Made by a program: the position numbers and the translations under genes. Under the pieces are notes generated by a model that was not told the origin of the DNA, did not search any database, and saw nothing but the letters and a program-made list of their open reading frames with translations. Shown piece after piece: positions 46,144-54,190 of a DNA stretch of 64,000 nucleotides (position 1 is the first letter of the stretch; each line of letters begins with the position of its first letter). Source of the stretch: Acidobacteriota bacterium (GTDB lineage: Bacteria > Zixibacteria > MSB-5A5 > GN15 > FEB-12); NCBI GenBank assembly GCA_035529075.1, contig DATKXK010000014.1:140264-204263 (forward strand), given 5' to 3'.

Positions 46144-47265
46144 CTAGTCTTCAATCATCTCCACGTTCGCTCGTGGCACGACGGCGCGGGTGCCTTCATC
46201 AAACTCTACCTCCAGGACACGTGCCCTGGACCCCGATTCCAGTTCCTGCAGGGGAGCGGGCAGATCGGTGACCTTGCCAAGGCGTCCGAAATGCGGATGA
46301 CGGATGACCCGGACCGGTGAGCCGACGGTCAGGCCGCCCATGGTTGCCGTCCTTGCCACCTGCTCGCTGCTTTCAGACACGACGGGGACCACCACCTCCG
46401 GACGAATCACCCCTGCTCGGATCTGCGTGGCGCCGTTGATGCAGGCCATTTCACCCTCGTGCCGCTTGAGCAGATCGAACGTCTTCTGAGCCATATTGAT
46501 CTGTCCGAATCCTTCCGTTACGACGAGAGTGATGTTGATATCCTCCGAGCCGGTGATGGCCACTCCGATGTCATAGCCCAGAAAGTCGCGGAGGTCCTTG
46601 TCGTCAAACCCGCCCACCACGATGCCGCGGACGCCGGCACTGATCGCCTTCTTGAGGGCCGAGGCCGTGACGAGCGATCCCCCCACGACCACCTTGCCGG
46701 CCAGATCACTGCTGATAAGGTCGTCCGACAGGACGGTGGCGTTGTCGGGTGTCGCCACCCGGATGTTCCCGAACGTTTCGCCGCCTATGCCAAAGATGCC
46801 CTGCACGAATGAGGCCTGGCAACTCACGACCACCCCCTCGTTGGGCAGTACTTCCGTAACCTCCCCCCGCAGATAGGCCCTGACTTCCACCGGCGCCGGT
46901 TCGCCCCTTTGCAGGATCTGGCCGGTCACGTGCGAGATGGATTCGATAGCGCCGTCAATCGTCGCGTAACAGTAATTCTTGAATATAAACAGCGTTCGGG
47001 ACAGCGCGATAGGCTCGTTCTCCGTGATCCGGTCGCCGACCTTCTTGAGCATCACCATCTCGATGTCCTCGGGCGGCAAGCCCAGCTTGTTGGCGACGTT
47101 GATCGGCACGACGTTTCCCGGAAGCAGCGTCCGGGCCACGACGTCATCCGGCTTCACTTTGTCCCCGACCTTCACCATCACCTCGCCCTTGAGTGGAAGG
47201 ATGCGGTGCTTCCGGACAATGATGCGCTCAGTAACTTTAAGGCCGGGAGTATAGGCGTGGGCCAT
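46144..47265 (-). CDS. Unknown protein with barrel-sandwich-like N-domain and KOW-like C-terminus
   Basis: 373 residues, no membrane segment. The N-terminal ~125 residues read like a barrel-sandwich hybrid (LPLKGEVMVKVGDKVKPDDVVAR, in two repeats: VTGQILQRGEPAPVEV). The middle (~130-290) is alpha/beta with Gly-rich turns (GKVVVGGSLVTASALKKAI, GVRGIVVGGFDDKDL). The C-terminal ~60 residues resemble a KOW/SH3 fold (GSPVRVIRHPHFGRLGKV). Third gene of the MutL-family cluster, 31 nt after its neighbour. I do not recognise a function; the context suggests a partner of the MutL-family ASKHA protein. Confidence 0.75.
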   Translation of the reverse strand: MAHAYTPGLKVTERIIVRKHRILPLKGEVMVKVGDKVKPDDVVARTLLPGNVVPINVANKLGLPPEDIEMVMLKKVGDRITENEPIALSRTLFIFKNYCYATIDGAIESISHVTGQILQRGEPAPVEVRAYLRGEVTEVLPNEGVVVSCQASFVQGIFGIGGETFGNIRVATPDNATVLSDDLISSDLAGKVVVGGSLVTASALKKAISAGVRGIVVGGFDDKDLRDFLGYDIGVAITGSEDINITLVVTEGFGQINMAQKTFDLLKRHEGEMACINGATQIRAGVIRPEVVVPVVSESSEQVARTATMGGLTVGSPVRVIRHPHFGRLGKVTDLPAPLQELESGSRARVLEVEFDEGTRAVVPRANVEMIED

Positions 47266-47296
47266 CGGCGTCCCTTTCTCTCATTGTTTACTTACC

Positions 47297-48061
47297 TTAC
47301 CGTTTGCGGCGCCTGCGACTCAGGATTACCACGGCGGCTATAACCACCAGCACGGCGATCCCGATGGGAACGAAACCCCTTGACTTCTTTCCCTGCCGGG
47401 ACTCGAGGTCCGCCACCTTTACCTCTTCCACGGGCACGGAGGCCTCGATCTCCTCGGTTGAGAACGATGTCACGATATCGGCGAAAAGCTGTTTGCTCTC
47501 CTCGAAGAGCGAATCCGGCGAATAGAAGTAGAAGTTGGCGATCCCGTGCTCATAGAACTTGAGCATCAGGAGGTTCTTCTTGAAGACCTCGCCGTCCTCA
47601 AGGATGTCGGTGACGATCGCCGCCGTATGCGTCTGAGCATCGTACAGCGGCGCGTTCGACTTCATGTTGGTCATGAAGTTCCCCACCGGATAGTAGGCGA
47701 CCTCTTCGCCGAACATGTCGCCCAGATTCGACAGGACCGAATCGATTTGGCTCTCGCTCAGTTGTCCCACAGTGTCTACCGTCAGGATAAGATACACGTC
47801 ATCCGCAAACCGTGCTCCTTCATGGGGGGAGAGAACCACGTCGTACTGAAATGTCAACGGGTCGGTGCCTCCCCTCTGCAGGTAGTAGTCGACGGTGCGG
47901 TAATCGGCACGGATCCACGTATCCGGATAGGTGAAGTGGAACTTGCCGTTGAAACTGATGAACACTTCGGCGGCCGGGCTCGATGAAACGATCAACACGA
48001 GCACCAGGCTGGCGAACGCCAGGCGAACAAGTCGCCCGCTAGATTTGCCTGCTATCAACAT
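47297..48061 (-). CDS. Exported protein with C-terminal membrane anchor
   Basis: 254 residues from ATG 48061, 8 nt after the MutL-family stop with an AAGGCAG site; an in-frame codon at 48115 would overlap that gene. Signal peptide ends at SPAA. The body is a mixed alpha/beta domain, and GKFHFTYPDTWIRADYR resembles the start of PsbP-like or other domains of the Mog1 fold. A C-terminal helix (VPIGIAVLVVIAAVVIL) and RRRRKR anchor it. Topology: exterior domain, single C-terminal anchor. Confidence 0.75.
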   Translation of the reverse strand: MLIAGKSSGRLVRLAFASLVLVLIVSSSPAAEVFISFNGKFHFTYPDTWIRADYRTVDYYLQRGGTDPLTFQYDVVLSPHEGARFADDVYLILTVDTVGQLSESQIDSVLSNLGDMFGEEVAYYPVGNFMTNMKSNAPLYDAQTHTAAIVTDILEDGEVFKKNLLMLKFYEHGIANFYFYSPDSLFEESKQLFADIVTSFSTEEIEASVPVEEVKVADLESRQGKKSRGFVPIGIAVLVVIAAVVILSRRRRKR

Positions 48062-48069
48062 GTTCTGCC

Positions 48070-49923
48070 TTAGAGTTTGTCGATATCGGGATAGATATCC
48101 AGTTCTTTCATCCACGTCTTCAGGTATGATACGCGCTCTTCCTCGTCGAGCACCGAAAGGTTAAACGGCCGGCCGCGGCCGTCGAGGATAACGCCGGCCA
48201 CGCCGCCGTACAGCGTCCTTTCGACCTTGTCTCCCCTGCCGGCACCCAGGTCAAAACCGCGCTCCGGTTCGAGCACCGCCCGCACTTTCAGGGGCAGCCC
48301 GTCTTCACCCAGACCGAGCGGGAAGTGCTTCATTTCGAGGTAGTCCAGAGTGCCCGAGACGGGGCCGTCCGGAAGCTCGATCCGGTACTTCATCACGGGC
48401 CCGCGTTTTTTGGCCGTACCTGCGGCTGCGACGCAGGTTCCCAGGTGGATCAGGCAGTCCTTTTCAAACACCTCGGTGGCCGCCTTTGGCTGTACCTCGG
48501 TCAGCACGCCGAGCTGCGGCATCATGAAAATCGAGTCCACGGCCAGGCGCGTCACGCCCTCGGGCATGAAAGCGTCGATCATCATCAGGGCCGCCTGCTG
48601 CCGGCGCGGCGCGTGCGACAACACTCCGCCCGAGCCGATGAGCATGTCGAGAGTCATCATGTTGACGATTGTCTGACCGGACGAAGACTGCTCAAAGGCA
48701 TCGGCGATGGTCCTCTGCTGCTGCACTCCCTTGAGCACGGTGGCGAAGGACCGATGCTGCTTTAAGGCCAGGCGAAGAGCTTCTTTGGCAATGGCCTGTT
48801 CGAAGACGAGTTCTTCCAGCGACTGGGGAATGGTCGTCGGGCGGATCATCTTGTTCTTTACGCGGTTGCGAAGGTCCCGCTCGTCCATCTTGAATGGCAC
48901 CCAGCGCATCACCATCGGCAAGGTCGCCTCGGCAAAGACGTTGGAAATCGAGTACGACATGCCCAGGTTGGCCGACACCGTGCGGTTGAACTCGGGTGTT
49001 GAGCCGTCGGGGCGAAATACCGAGAAGATGTCGGTGGTGGCCCCGCCAATGTCAACACCGAGGGCTTCGATGTTATACTGCTTGGCGATTGTCTGTATGA
49101 TCAACCCGACCGCCCCCGGAGTGGGCATGATGGGGGCGTCGGTCCACCCCATAAGCTTTTTGTAACCCGGCGCCTGAGCCATGACGTGCTCCATAAAAAG
49201 CTCATGGATTTCCTCGCGGGCAGGACCCAGGTTCTCGCGCTCGAGCACCGGACGCAGGTTCGCGACCGTGCGCAGATCGACCTTGTCGGCCAGGGTGCTT
49301 TTGACGTCCTCCATCGCATCCTTGTTGCCGGCATAGATAATGGGCAGCTTGTAGCCGGAGCCGAGGCGCGGACGAGGGTCGGCCGCGGCCACGAGTTCGG
49401 CGATCTCCACGACGTGGGTTCGGGTCCCGCCGTCGATACCGCCCGAGAGGAGGATCATGTCGGGGCGGAGGAGGCGGATGCGCTCGATCTGCTGGTGCGG
49501 CAGGCGCTTGTCGTTGGACGCGATCACGTCCATCACGATCGCGCCGGCGCCGAGCGCGGCACGCTCGGCTGATTCCGCCGTCATGGACCGCACCACTCCG
49601 GCCACCATCATCTGCAATCCGCCGCCGGCCGACGAAGTGGAAATATAGATGTCCGTGCCGACATTGCCCTCCGAAGGCTTTATAAACTTGTCGGATTCGT
49701 CGAGCAGCTTTCGACCCGTCAACTCTTCAAGCTCGGCCACGGCGTTGAGCACGCCCATCGTCACGTCTTCAAACGGGGCTTCAACAGTCGTCGGAGCTTC
49801 TCCGCGCGAAATGAGGCGGTACTCACCGTTGATGTATTCAATAAGGATTGCCTTGGTGGTGGTCGAGCCGCAGTCGGTCGCGACTATAACTCGTATCTCG
49901 TTCGGGTTATCGAAATCTGCCAT
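48070..49923 (-). CDS. MutL-family ASKHA protein (glutamate mutase L-like)
   Basis: 617 residues. The ASKHA-type ATPase signatures are VATDCGSTTTKAIL near the N-terminus and ALGVDIGGATTDIFSVF in the middle; SSAGGGLQMMVAGVV and LLSGGIDGGTRTH are characteristic of the family named after MutL of the clostridial glutamate mutase operon. In that operon MutL is thought to act as a chaperone or reactivase for a B12 mutase. No mutase subunit is in this window; instead two uncharacterised genes follow at 8 and 31 nt. So the role here may differ from the name. Confidence 0.85.
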   Translation of the reverse strand: MADFDNPNEIRVIVATDCGSTTTKAILIEYINGEYRLISRGEAPTTVEAPFEDVTMGVLNAVAELEELTGRKLLDESDKFIKPSEGNVGTDIYISTSSAGGGLQMMVAGVVRSMTAESAERAALGAGAIVMDVIASNDKRLPHQQIERIRLLRPDMILLSGGIDGGTRTHVVEIAELVAAADPRPRLGSGYKLPIIYAGNKDAMEDVKSTLADKVDLRTVANLRPVLERENLGPAREEIHELFMEHVMAQAPGYKKLMGWTDAPIMPTPGAVGLIIQTIAKQYNIEALGVDIGGATTDIFSVFRPDGSTPEFNRTVSANLGMSYSISNVFAEATLPMVMRWVPFKMDERDLRNRVKNKMIRPTTIPQSLEELVFEQAIAKEALRLALKQHRSFATVLKGVQQQRTIADAFEQSSSGQTIVNMMTLDMLIGSGGVLSHAPRRQQAALMMIDAFMPEGVTRLAVDSIFMMPQLGVLTEVQPKAATEVFEKDCLIHLGTCVAAAGTAKKRGPVMKYRIELPDGPVSGTLDYLEMKHFPLGLGEDGLPLKVRAVLEPERGFDLGAGRGDKVERTLYGGVAGVILDGRGRPFNLSVLDEEERVSYLKTWMKELDIYPDIDKL

Positions 49924-50600
49924 CGCTTTCCTGCTCTCAGCCAGTCTCCTGGGTATGTTGTTGTGGTGCAGCGTGCTGAGCGAGACCGCCTGGCGCTCGA
50001 TTCAGTCACACAGCCGGTTAGTATAATACAACACCGGCCCGCTGTAAAGCCACATTTTCCCGCCGTCTGCCGGCCCGCCTGCCGCCGCCTGTCGACCCGA
50101 CCCCGCCGCTGCCGCTTCTTTATAGGCCCCGGTCTCTCCGGCTGCCATATTGCCTGGAGGTAACCGGATCATGTCCTTTCTGCGCCGCGTCAGCACGTTC
50201 CGCCCACGGTGACCGGTGTATTCCGCTTCGCCCCGGTCAGCGGTACCGTGCTGGCGGTCGAGCGGTTACCAGGTATAGTGCAGTTTAATTCCGACGGCGT
50301 GCAAAGGTTCGTGAGCAGCTTTGCCTGCCGGTCTAAACACGGGAACCGGATTGAAGTGCGAACCTTGCGGGAGTATGCGTGCAACGTGGCCGGTCTGTTT
50401 TTTCGCTTGACTTGACCTGTCCTGAGTCCTAGATTCGAAGCTCTGCAACTGGAGTATGTGCAGAATCAGGATTTCGCCGCAGCGGGCCTGGGCAAACGCG
50501 TTACGGTCAATTGGCATTTGATGCCTCAGCCTCGGGTTCGTCTTTATGTATGGTTGTGGCCGGTTAATGGCTTGACTAGCCCACGCGTAAGGATTGGACA
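49924..50600. other. 677-nt region without a convincing gene, upstream of the membrane array
   Basis: No frame here reads like a protein on either strand. A minus-strand frame ending near 50268 (RPAGKAAHEPLHAVGIKLHYTW, split) has a barrel-like end but no credible start or ribosome site. A promoter candidate lies at 50407-50435 and a second TTGACT at 50572-50577. The GC content falls towards the array. Confidence 0.45.
50407..50435 (+). promoter_or_regulatory. Promoter candidate for the twelve-gene membrane array
   Basis: TTGACT (50407-50412), a 17-nt spacer and TAGATT (50430-50435), the same -10 as the pal promoter. It implies a leader of about 160 nt before 50601. Confidence 0.5.
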
Positions 50601-51884
50601 TTGTATAAAAGACTCCGTTCAGGCAGCCGCAAGATGCGCGTGGCGCTTTTTCTCTGTTTTTCTGTCCTCGTTATCCCCATACTGATCGCCGTCGGCCCGG
50701 CCACGGCTGAAGAAGAGTCCCCGGCCGGCGACACTCTTGTGTCGGCCGAACGGCTCGACAGCCTGACCGCGTTTCAGATCGCCCGGCCGGTGACGAACGC
50801 CCGAGCTGAGGACAACCCGGATGACGGCGGCGGCGCCGCCCTGATCAAATGGGATCACTCTCCTGACGACCACGAGGCCGGAACGGTTACGACCTACATT
50901 GTCTATCGTTCCGAGTCCCCGGACAGCCTCTTTGTTGAGGTGGGCGACGTGCCGAAGGGTGTTTTCGAGCTTATTGACGGCAACACGGTCGACGGCCGTA
51001 CTTACTTTTATAAAGTGGTGCCCGTGGCCGGGCCCGGCGCACCGGAGCAAGCGCTCCTGGCAATGCTGAACGCGGCAGACCTCACCGATCCGGTCAGCTC
51101 TTCTGCCCAGTGGTTCGATTTCCGCCGGATCAACGTGTTCGTGGGTACGATGCTGCTCAGTTTCTTGATCATATTCATGATTATACGGGCCAAATCGGGC
51201 AAAGAGCTGTTCATACGCAAGATCGCCGGCATGGAGGCGGTAGATGAGGCCGTCGGCCGAGCCACCGAGATGGGTCGCAAGATTTTCTTTGTTCCCGGTA
51301 TCAACGACATGGATAACGTTCAGACGATTGCCGGGATTACGATCCTCGGGCGGGTCGCCGAGCTGGCCGCGCAGTACGAGACCTGGCTCGAGGTACCTGT
51401 TTGCCGTTCGCTTGTGCTGGTCACGGCCAAAGAGGTGGTCCGCGAGGCCTACGCCAAGGCCGGCCGTCCGGAAGCCTTCCAGGAGAACCAGGTGCACTAC
51501 TTGACCGACGACCAGTTCGGCTACGCCGCGGCCATCGACGGCATGGTCGTTCGGGAGAAGCCCGCCACCATTTTTTACATGGGCGCGTTTTTCGCGGAGT
51601 CGCTGATTTTGGCGGAGACCGGCAATGCCACCGGGGCCATTCAGATAGCGGGCACGGCGATGCCATCGCAATTACCCTTTTTCGTGGCCTCCTGCGACTA
51701 CACCCTTATAGGAGAAGAATTGTTCGCCGCCTCGGCCTACCTTTCCAAGGAGCCGAAACTTCTCGGTTCTCTCAAGGGTCAGGATATGGGCAAGGCGGTT
51801 ATTCTTTTTGCCATTATTGCGGGGATTATTTTGGAGACGTTCGGTATCTGGAGTCTTTCGAGCCTGTTTACAGTGATCGAGTAA
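50601..51884 (+). CDS. Module 1, A subunit: FN3-like ectodomain, membrane anchor and conserved cytoplasmic domain
   Basis: 427 residues; TTG 50601 follows AAGGA, ATG 50634 is the alternative. N-terminal signal (VALFLCFSVLVIPILIAV), then an FN3-like domain at ~60-145 (ALIKWDHSPDD, TYIVYRSESPD, TYFYKVVPV), a membrane helix (178-195), a cytoplasmic domain (~196-397) and a last helix (~398-416). RAKSGKELFIRK after the helix sets the cytoplasmic side by the positive-inside rule. Conserved in all three A proteins: GRATEMGR, FFAESLILAETG, and PFFVASCDYTLIGEEL. It resembles proteins listed as domain of unknown function (DUF6754, if I recall it correctly). No catalytic motif seen. Confidence 0.85.
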   Translation: MYKRLRSGSRKMRVALFLCFSVLVIPILIAVGPATAEEESPAGDTLVSAERLDSLTAFQIARPVTNARAEDNPDDGGGAALIKWDHSPDDHEAGTVTTYIVYRSESPDSLFVEVGDVPKGVFELIDGNTVDGRTYFYKVVPVAGPGAPEQALLAMLNAADLTDPVSSSAQWFDFRRINVFVGTMLLSFLIIFMIIRAKSGKELFIRKIAGMEAVDEAVGRATEMGRKIFFVPGINDMDNVQTIAGITILGRVAELAAQYETWLEVPVCRSLVLVTAKEVVREAYAKAGRPEAFQENQVHYLTDDQFGYAAAIDGMVVREKPATIFYMGAFFAESLILAETGNATGAIQIAGTAMPSQLPFFVASCDYTLIGEELFAASAYLSKEPKLLGSLKGQDMGKAVILFAIIAGIILETFGIWSLSSLFTVIE

Positions 51885-51888
51885 TCTT

Positions 51889-52536
51889 ATGCGCAGAGAG
51901 ATCCCGCTTTTCATAACCGGCCTTGTAGGCGTTGTGTTTGTCGTCCAGTACTTTATCCCCCACTATCCGTTCAACCGCATGAACGGCTGGTTCTCCGACT
52001 GGTTCTCGATTGTCGCAGCCTGCGCGATCGTCCTGGGCGCCCTCAACCTCATGATGATTTCCGGGCAGAAGATTATCAAGCGGAAGCCGGACTGGGGATA
52101 CGCCCTCGTGATCATTCTCTCCTTTGCCCTGATCACTATCATCGGGTTTGCCGATGGTGAGGGATTCCGCGAACCGGGGACGAATTTCGACTGGCTGTAT
52201 GTTTTCATCTACATCCCGCTGTCGGCGACAATGTATGCCATCCTGGCCTTCTTTGTTGCCTCGGCCGCCTACCGGGCTTTTCGTGCCCGCAACGCGGAGG
52301 CGACCCTGTTGCTGCTGGCGGCGTTTTTCGTGATGCTCGGCCGGGTGCCGATCGGCAATGTCCTTACGTGGTTTATGCCGGAGGGGGCGCGGTTGTCCGA
52401 CCTGGCCTCGTGGATCATGAATTTCCCGCAGACGGCCGGCCAGCGCGCCATCATGATCGGTATCGCGCTCGGTCTGGTGTCCACCTCGTTGCGCATTATC
52501 CTCGGGATTGAGCGCTCCTACCTGGGGGGGGATTAG
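51889..52536 (+). CDS. Module 1, B subunit: polytopic membrane protein
   Basis: 215 residues, about six membrane segments, starting 4 nt after A. The family signature is AFFVASAAYRAFRARN in the middle, with GRVPIG, then W-M-N-x-P and GQRAIMIGIALGLVS, ending LRIILGIERSYLG. The three B proteins share these with little else. The charged YRAFRARN loop between helices 4 and 5 is predicted cytoplasmic. No known transporter signature. Confidence 0.85.
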   Translation: MRREIPLFITGLVGVVFVVQYFIPHYPFNRMNGWFSDWFSIVAACAIVLGALNLMMISGQKIIKRKPDWGYALVIILSFALITIIGFADGEGFREPGTNFDWLYVFIYIPLSATMYAILAFFVASAAYRAFRARNAEATLLLLAAFFVMLGRVPIGNVLTWFMPEGARLSDLASWIMNFPQTAGQRAIMIGIALGLVSTSLRIILGIERSYLGGD

Positions 52537-52539
52537 CGT

Positions 52540-53550
52540 ATGAGCACGAAGGTCAGGGAAATCATCGCCATGTCCCTAATCGCTGTTTTCTGTGTGGTTA
52601 TGTACATAGGCAAAGTGTCGGGCTGGACGCATGGGTTTCAGTTCCCGGTCTGGTTGTCCGTGGTGGTGCTGGCCGTCATAGGCTTGTCCCTGCTGTGGAT
52701 GCTGGTCCGGACCGTCAGGGGTCGCCTGGTGGAACGCCGGGTGGTATTCCTTTACGTCGGTATAGCCGTTGCCCTGCCTCTGTTCATGCCGCTGTCGCAG
52801 GATATCATCGTTTCCGATGAAGTGCGGGCGGTGTACGAGGCGGTTCAGGAGTTGTCACCGGGATCCCGGGTTCTGGTATCATTTGACTATGATCCGGCGT
52901 CCGCTCCGGAGCTTCAGCCGATGGCGGAATCGTTCATGACGGAGTGCTTCAGAAGGGACATCAAGGTGGTCGTCATGGGTCTGTGGCCCCAGGGACCGCA
53001 GCAGGCGAACATGGCCATTGCGAAGGCGCTGGCCCGGGAGGAGATCGCCGGCAAGGATCTCAAATACGGCATTGATTACGCCAACCTGGGATACCAGGCG
53101 GGCAACGAGTTCGTTATTCAGCGGATGGGTTCTGACTTCAAGTCGATGTTCAAGACCGACTATCGCGGTCAGGCGTACGACGACATCCCCCTGGTCAGAA
53201 ACGTAAGGAATTTCTCCAACATAGATTACTCGTTCAACTTATCCGCCGGCTTTCCCGGCACGGTGGAATGGGTTCAGGTGGCCGTCGACCGCTACGGCTT
53301 GAGAATGGGTGCGGGCAATACCGCGGTGCAGGCGCCGACCATTTATCCTTACCTGCGCTCCGGCCAGCTTGTCGGGCTGATAGGTGGTATGAACGGCGGA
53401 GCGGAGTTTGAGCGGCTGACGAGCACACAGTCAAAGGCGACCAAGTTCATGCTGTCCCAGTCGCTGGCGCACATTATCGTCATCGCGTTCGTTATCATCG
53501 GGAACGTGGCCTTCTTCCGGAGCGGCCGGAAATCGGCGCTGCGAGGTTAG
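52540..53550 (+). CDS. Module 1, C subunit: membrane-anchored exterior domain
   Basis: 336 residues. Three N-terminal membrane helices (~8-25, 37-58, 68-85), a soluble domain (~90-305) and one C-terminal helix (AHIIVIAFVIIGNVAFF). The basic loop VRTVRGRLVERR between helices 2 and 3 puts the domain outside. Family motifs: SPGSRVLVSFDYDP, APELQPMAESF, GYQAGNE, DDIPLVRN and the Gly-rich GLIGGMNGGAEFERL. The order, strand-SFDYDP-helix-strand, suggests a Rossmann-like alpha/beta start, but no catalytic site is evident. Confidence 0.85.
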   Translation: MSTKVREIIAMSLIAVFCVVMYIGKVSGWTHGFQFPVWLSVVVLAVIGLSLLWMLVRTVRGRLVERRVVFLYVGIAVALPLFMPLSQDIIVSDEVRAVYEAVQELSPGSRVLVSFDYDPASAPELQPMAESFMTECFRRDIKVVVMGLWPQGPQQANMAIAKALAREEIAGKDLKYGIDYANLGYQAGNEFVIQRMGSDFKSMFKTDYRGQAYDDIPLVRNVRNFSNIDYSFNLSAGFPGTVEWVQVAVDRYGLRMGAGNTAVQAPTIYPYLRSGQLVGLIGGMNGGAEFERLTSTQSKATKFMLSQSLAHIIVIAFVIIGNVAFFRSGRKSALRG

Positions 53551-53566
53551 ATCGGAGCAATCACGC

Positions 53567-54190
53567 ATGGAACATTTCGGACTCTGGGTCGCCGCCTTCC
53601 TGACACTCGGGATTTACTCCTTCCTGTATCGTGACAACGCCTGGTACAAGCTGAGTGAGGCGATATTCATCGGCATCTCGGCCGGTTACTGGGTGGTGTC
53701 GCTGTACTGGGACAACTTCTACGGCAAGTTCTGGATCGGCAAAGGGGAGGACCCGTGGTTGTGGGTGGGCGCCGTGCTGGGAATCCTCATGCTGATGAGG
53801 CTGGTGCCCAAGATCGGCTGGATTTCGCGCTGGCCGCTGTCGTTTATTGTCGGCGCCACGGCCGGACTGTGGATGATGAACTACTTTTCTTCGAACATCA
53901 TGCTGCAGGTGAGGGACACCATGATCCCGCTGCTGGGCCCGGGCTTCAGCGCCTCGCCGTACGCAATCGTCGGTAACGTCGTGGTGGCAATCGGGACGTT
54001 CAGCGGCCTTGTATACTTCTTCTTTTCAAAGGAGCACAAAGGGGCGTTCGGCGCGACGGCCAAAGTGGGGATATTTTTTATCATGGTCACTTTCGGTGCC
54101 TCCTTCGGCTACACGGTCATGAGTCGTATGTCACTCCTGATCGGCCGTATCGACTTCCTTTTCTCCGACTGGCTGGGGTTGGTGCTGTAG
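53567..54190 (+). CDS. Module 1, D subunit: polytopic membrane protein
   Basis: 207 residues, about six membrane segments; the shortest D protein. Motifs shared with the other copies are SFLYRDN-x-WYK near the start, GISAGYW, a Gly-Leu-rich helix before PKIGWISRWPLSFIVG, and FFSKEHKG...FGASFGYTVMSRMSLL. The PK-GWISRWP loop carries the strictly kept charged residues and may be a contact site. Its stop codon overlaps the start of the next A gene by one nucleotide. Confidence 0.85.
   Translation: MEHFGLWVAAFLTLGIYSFLYRDNAWYKLSEAIFIGISAGYWVVSLYWDNFYGKFWIGKGEDPWLWVGAVLGILMLMRLVPKIGWISRWPLSFIVGATAGLWMMNYFSSNIMLQVRDTMIPLLGPGFSASPYAIVGNVVVAIGTFSGLVYFFFSKEHKGAFGATAKVGIFFIMVTFGASFGYTVMSRMSLLIGRIDFLFSDWLGLVL

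Noticed and set aside
48070-49923. DNA mismatch repair MutL
   Set aside because: The name is shared only; the GHKL motifs of mismatch-repair MutL are absent and ASKHA motifs are present.
50209-50415. A 68-codon frame in the gap before the array
   Set aside because: GTG start, no ribosome site, no recognisable composition or neighbour relation.
50619-51671. A 350-codon minus-strand frame opposite module 1 A
   Set aside because: Antisense shadow of a real gene: His/Arg-rich, no family features, and module synteny supports the plus strand.
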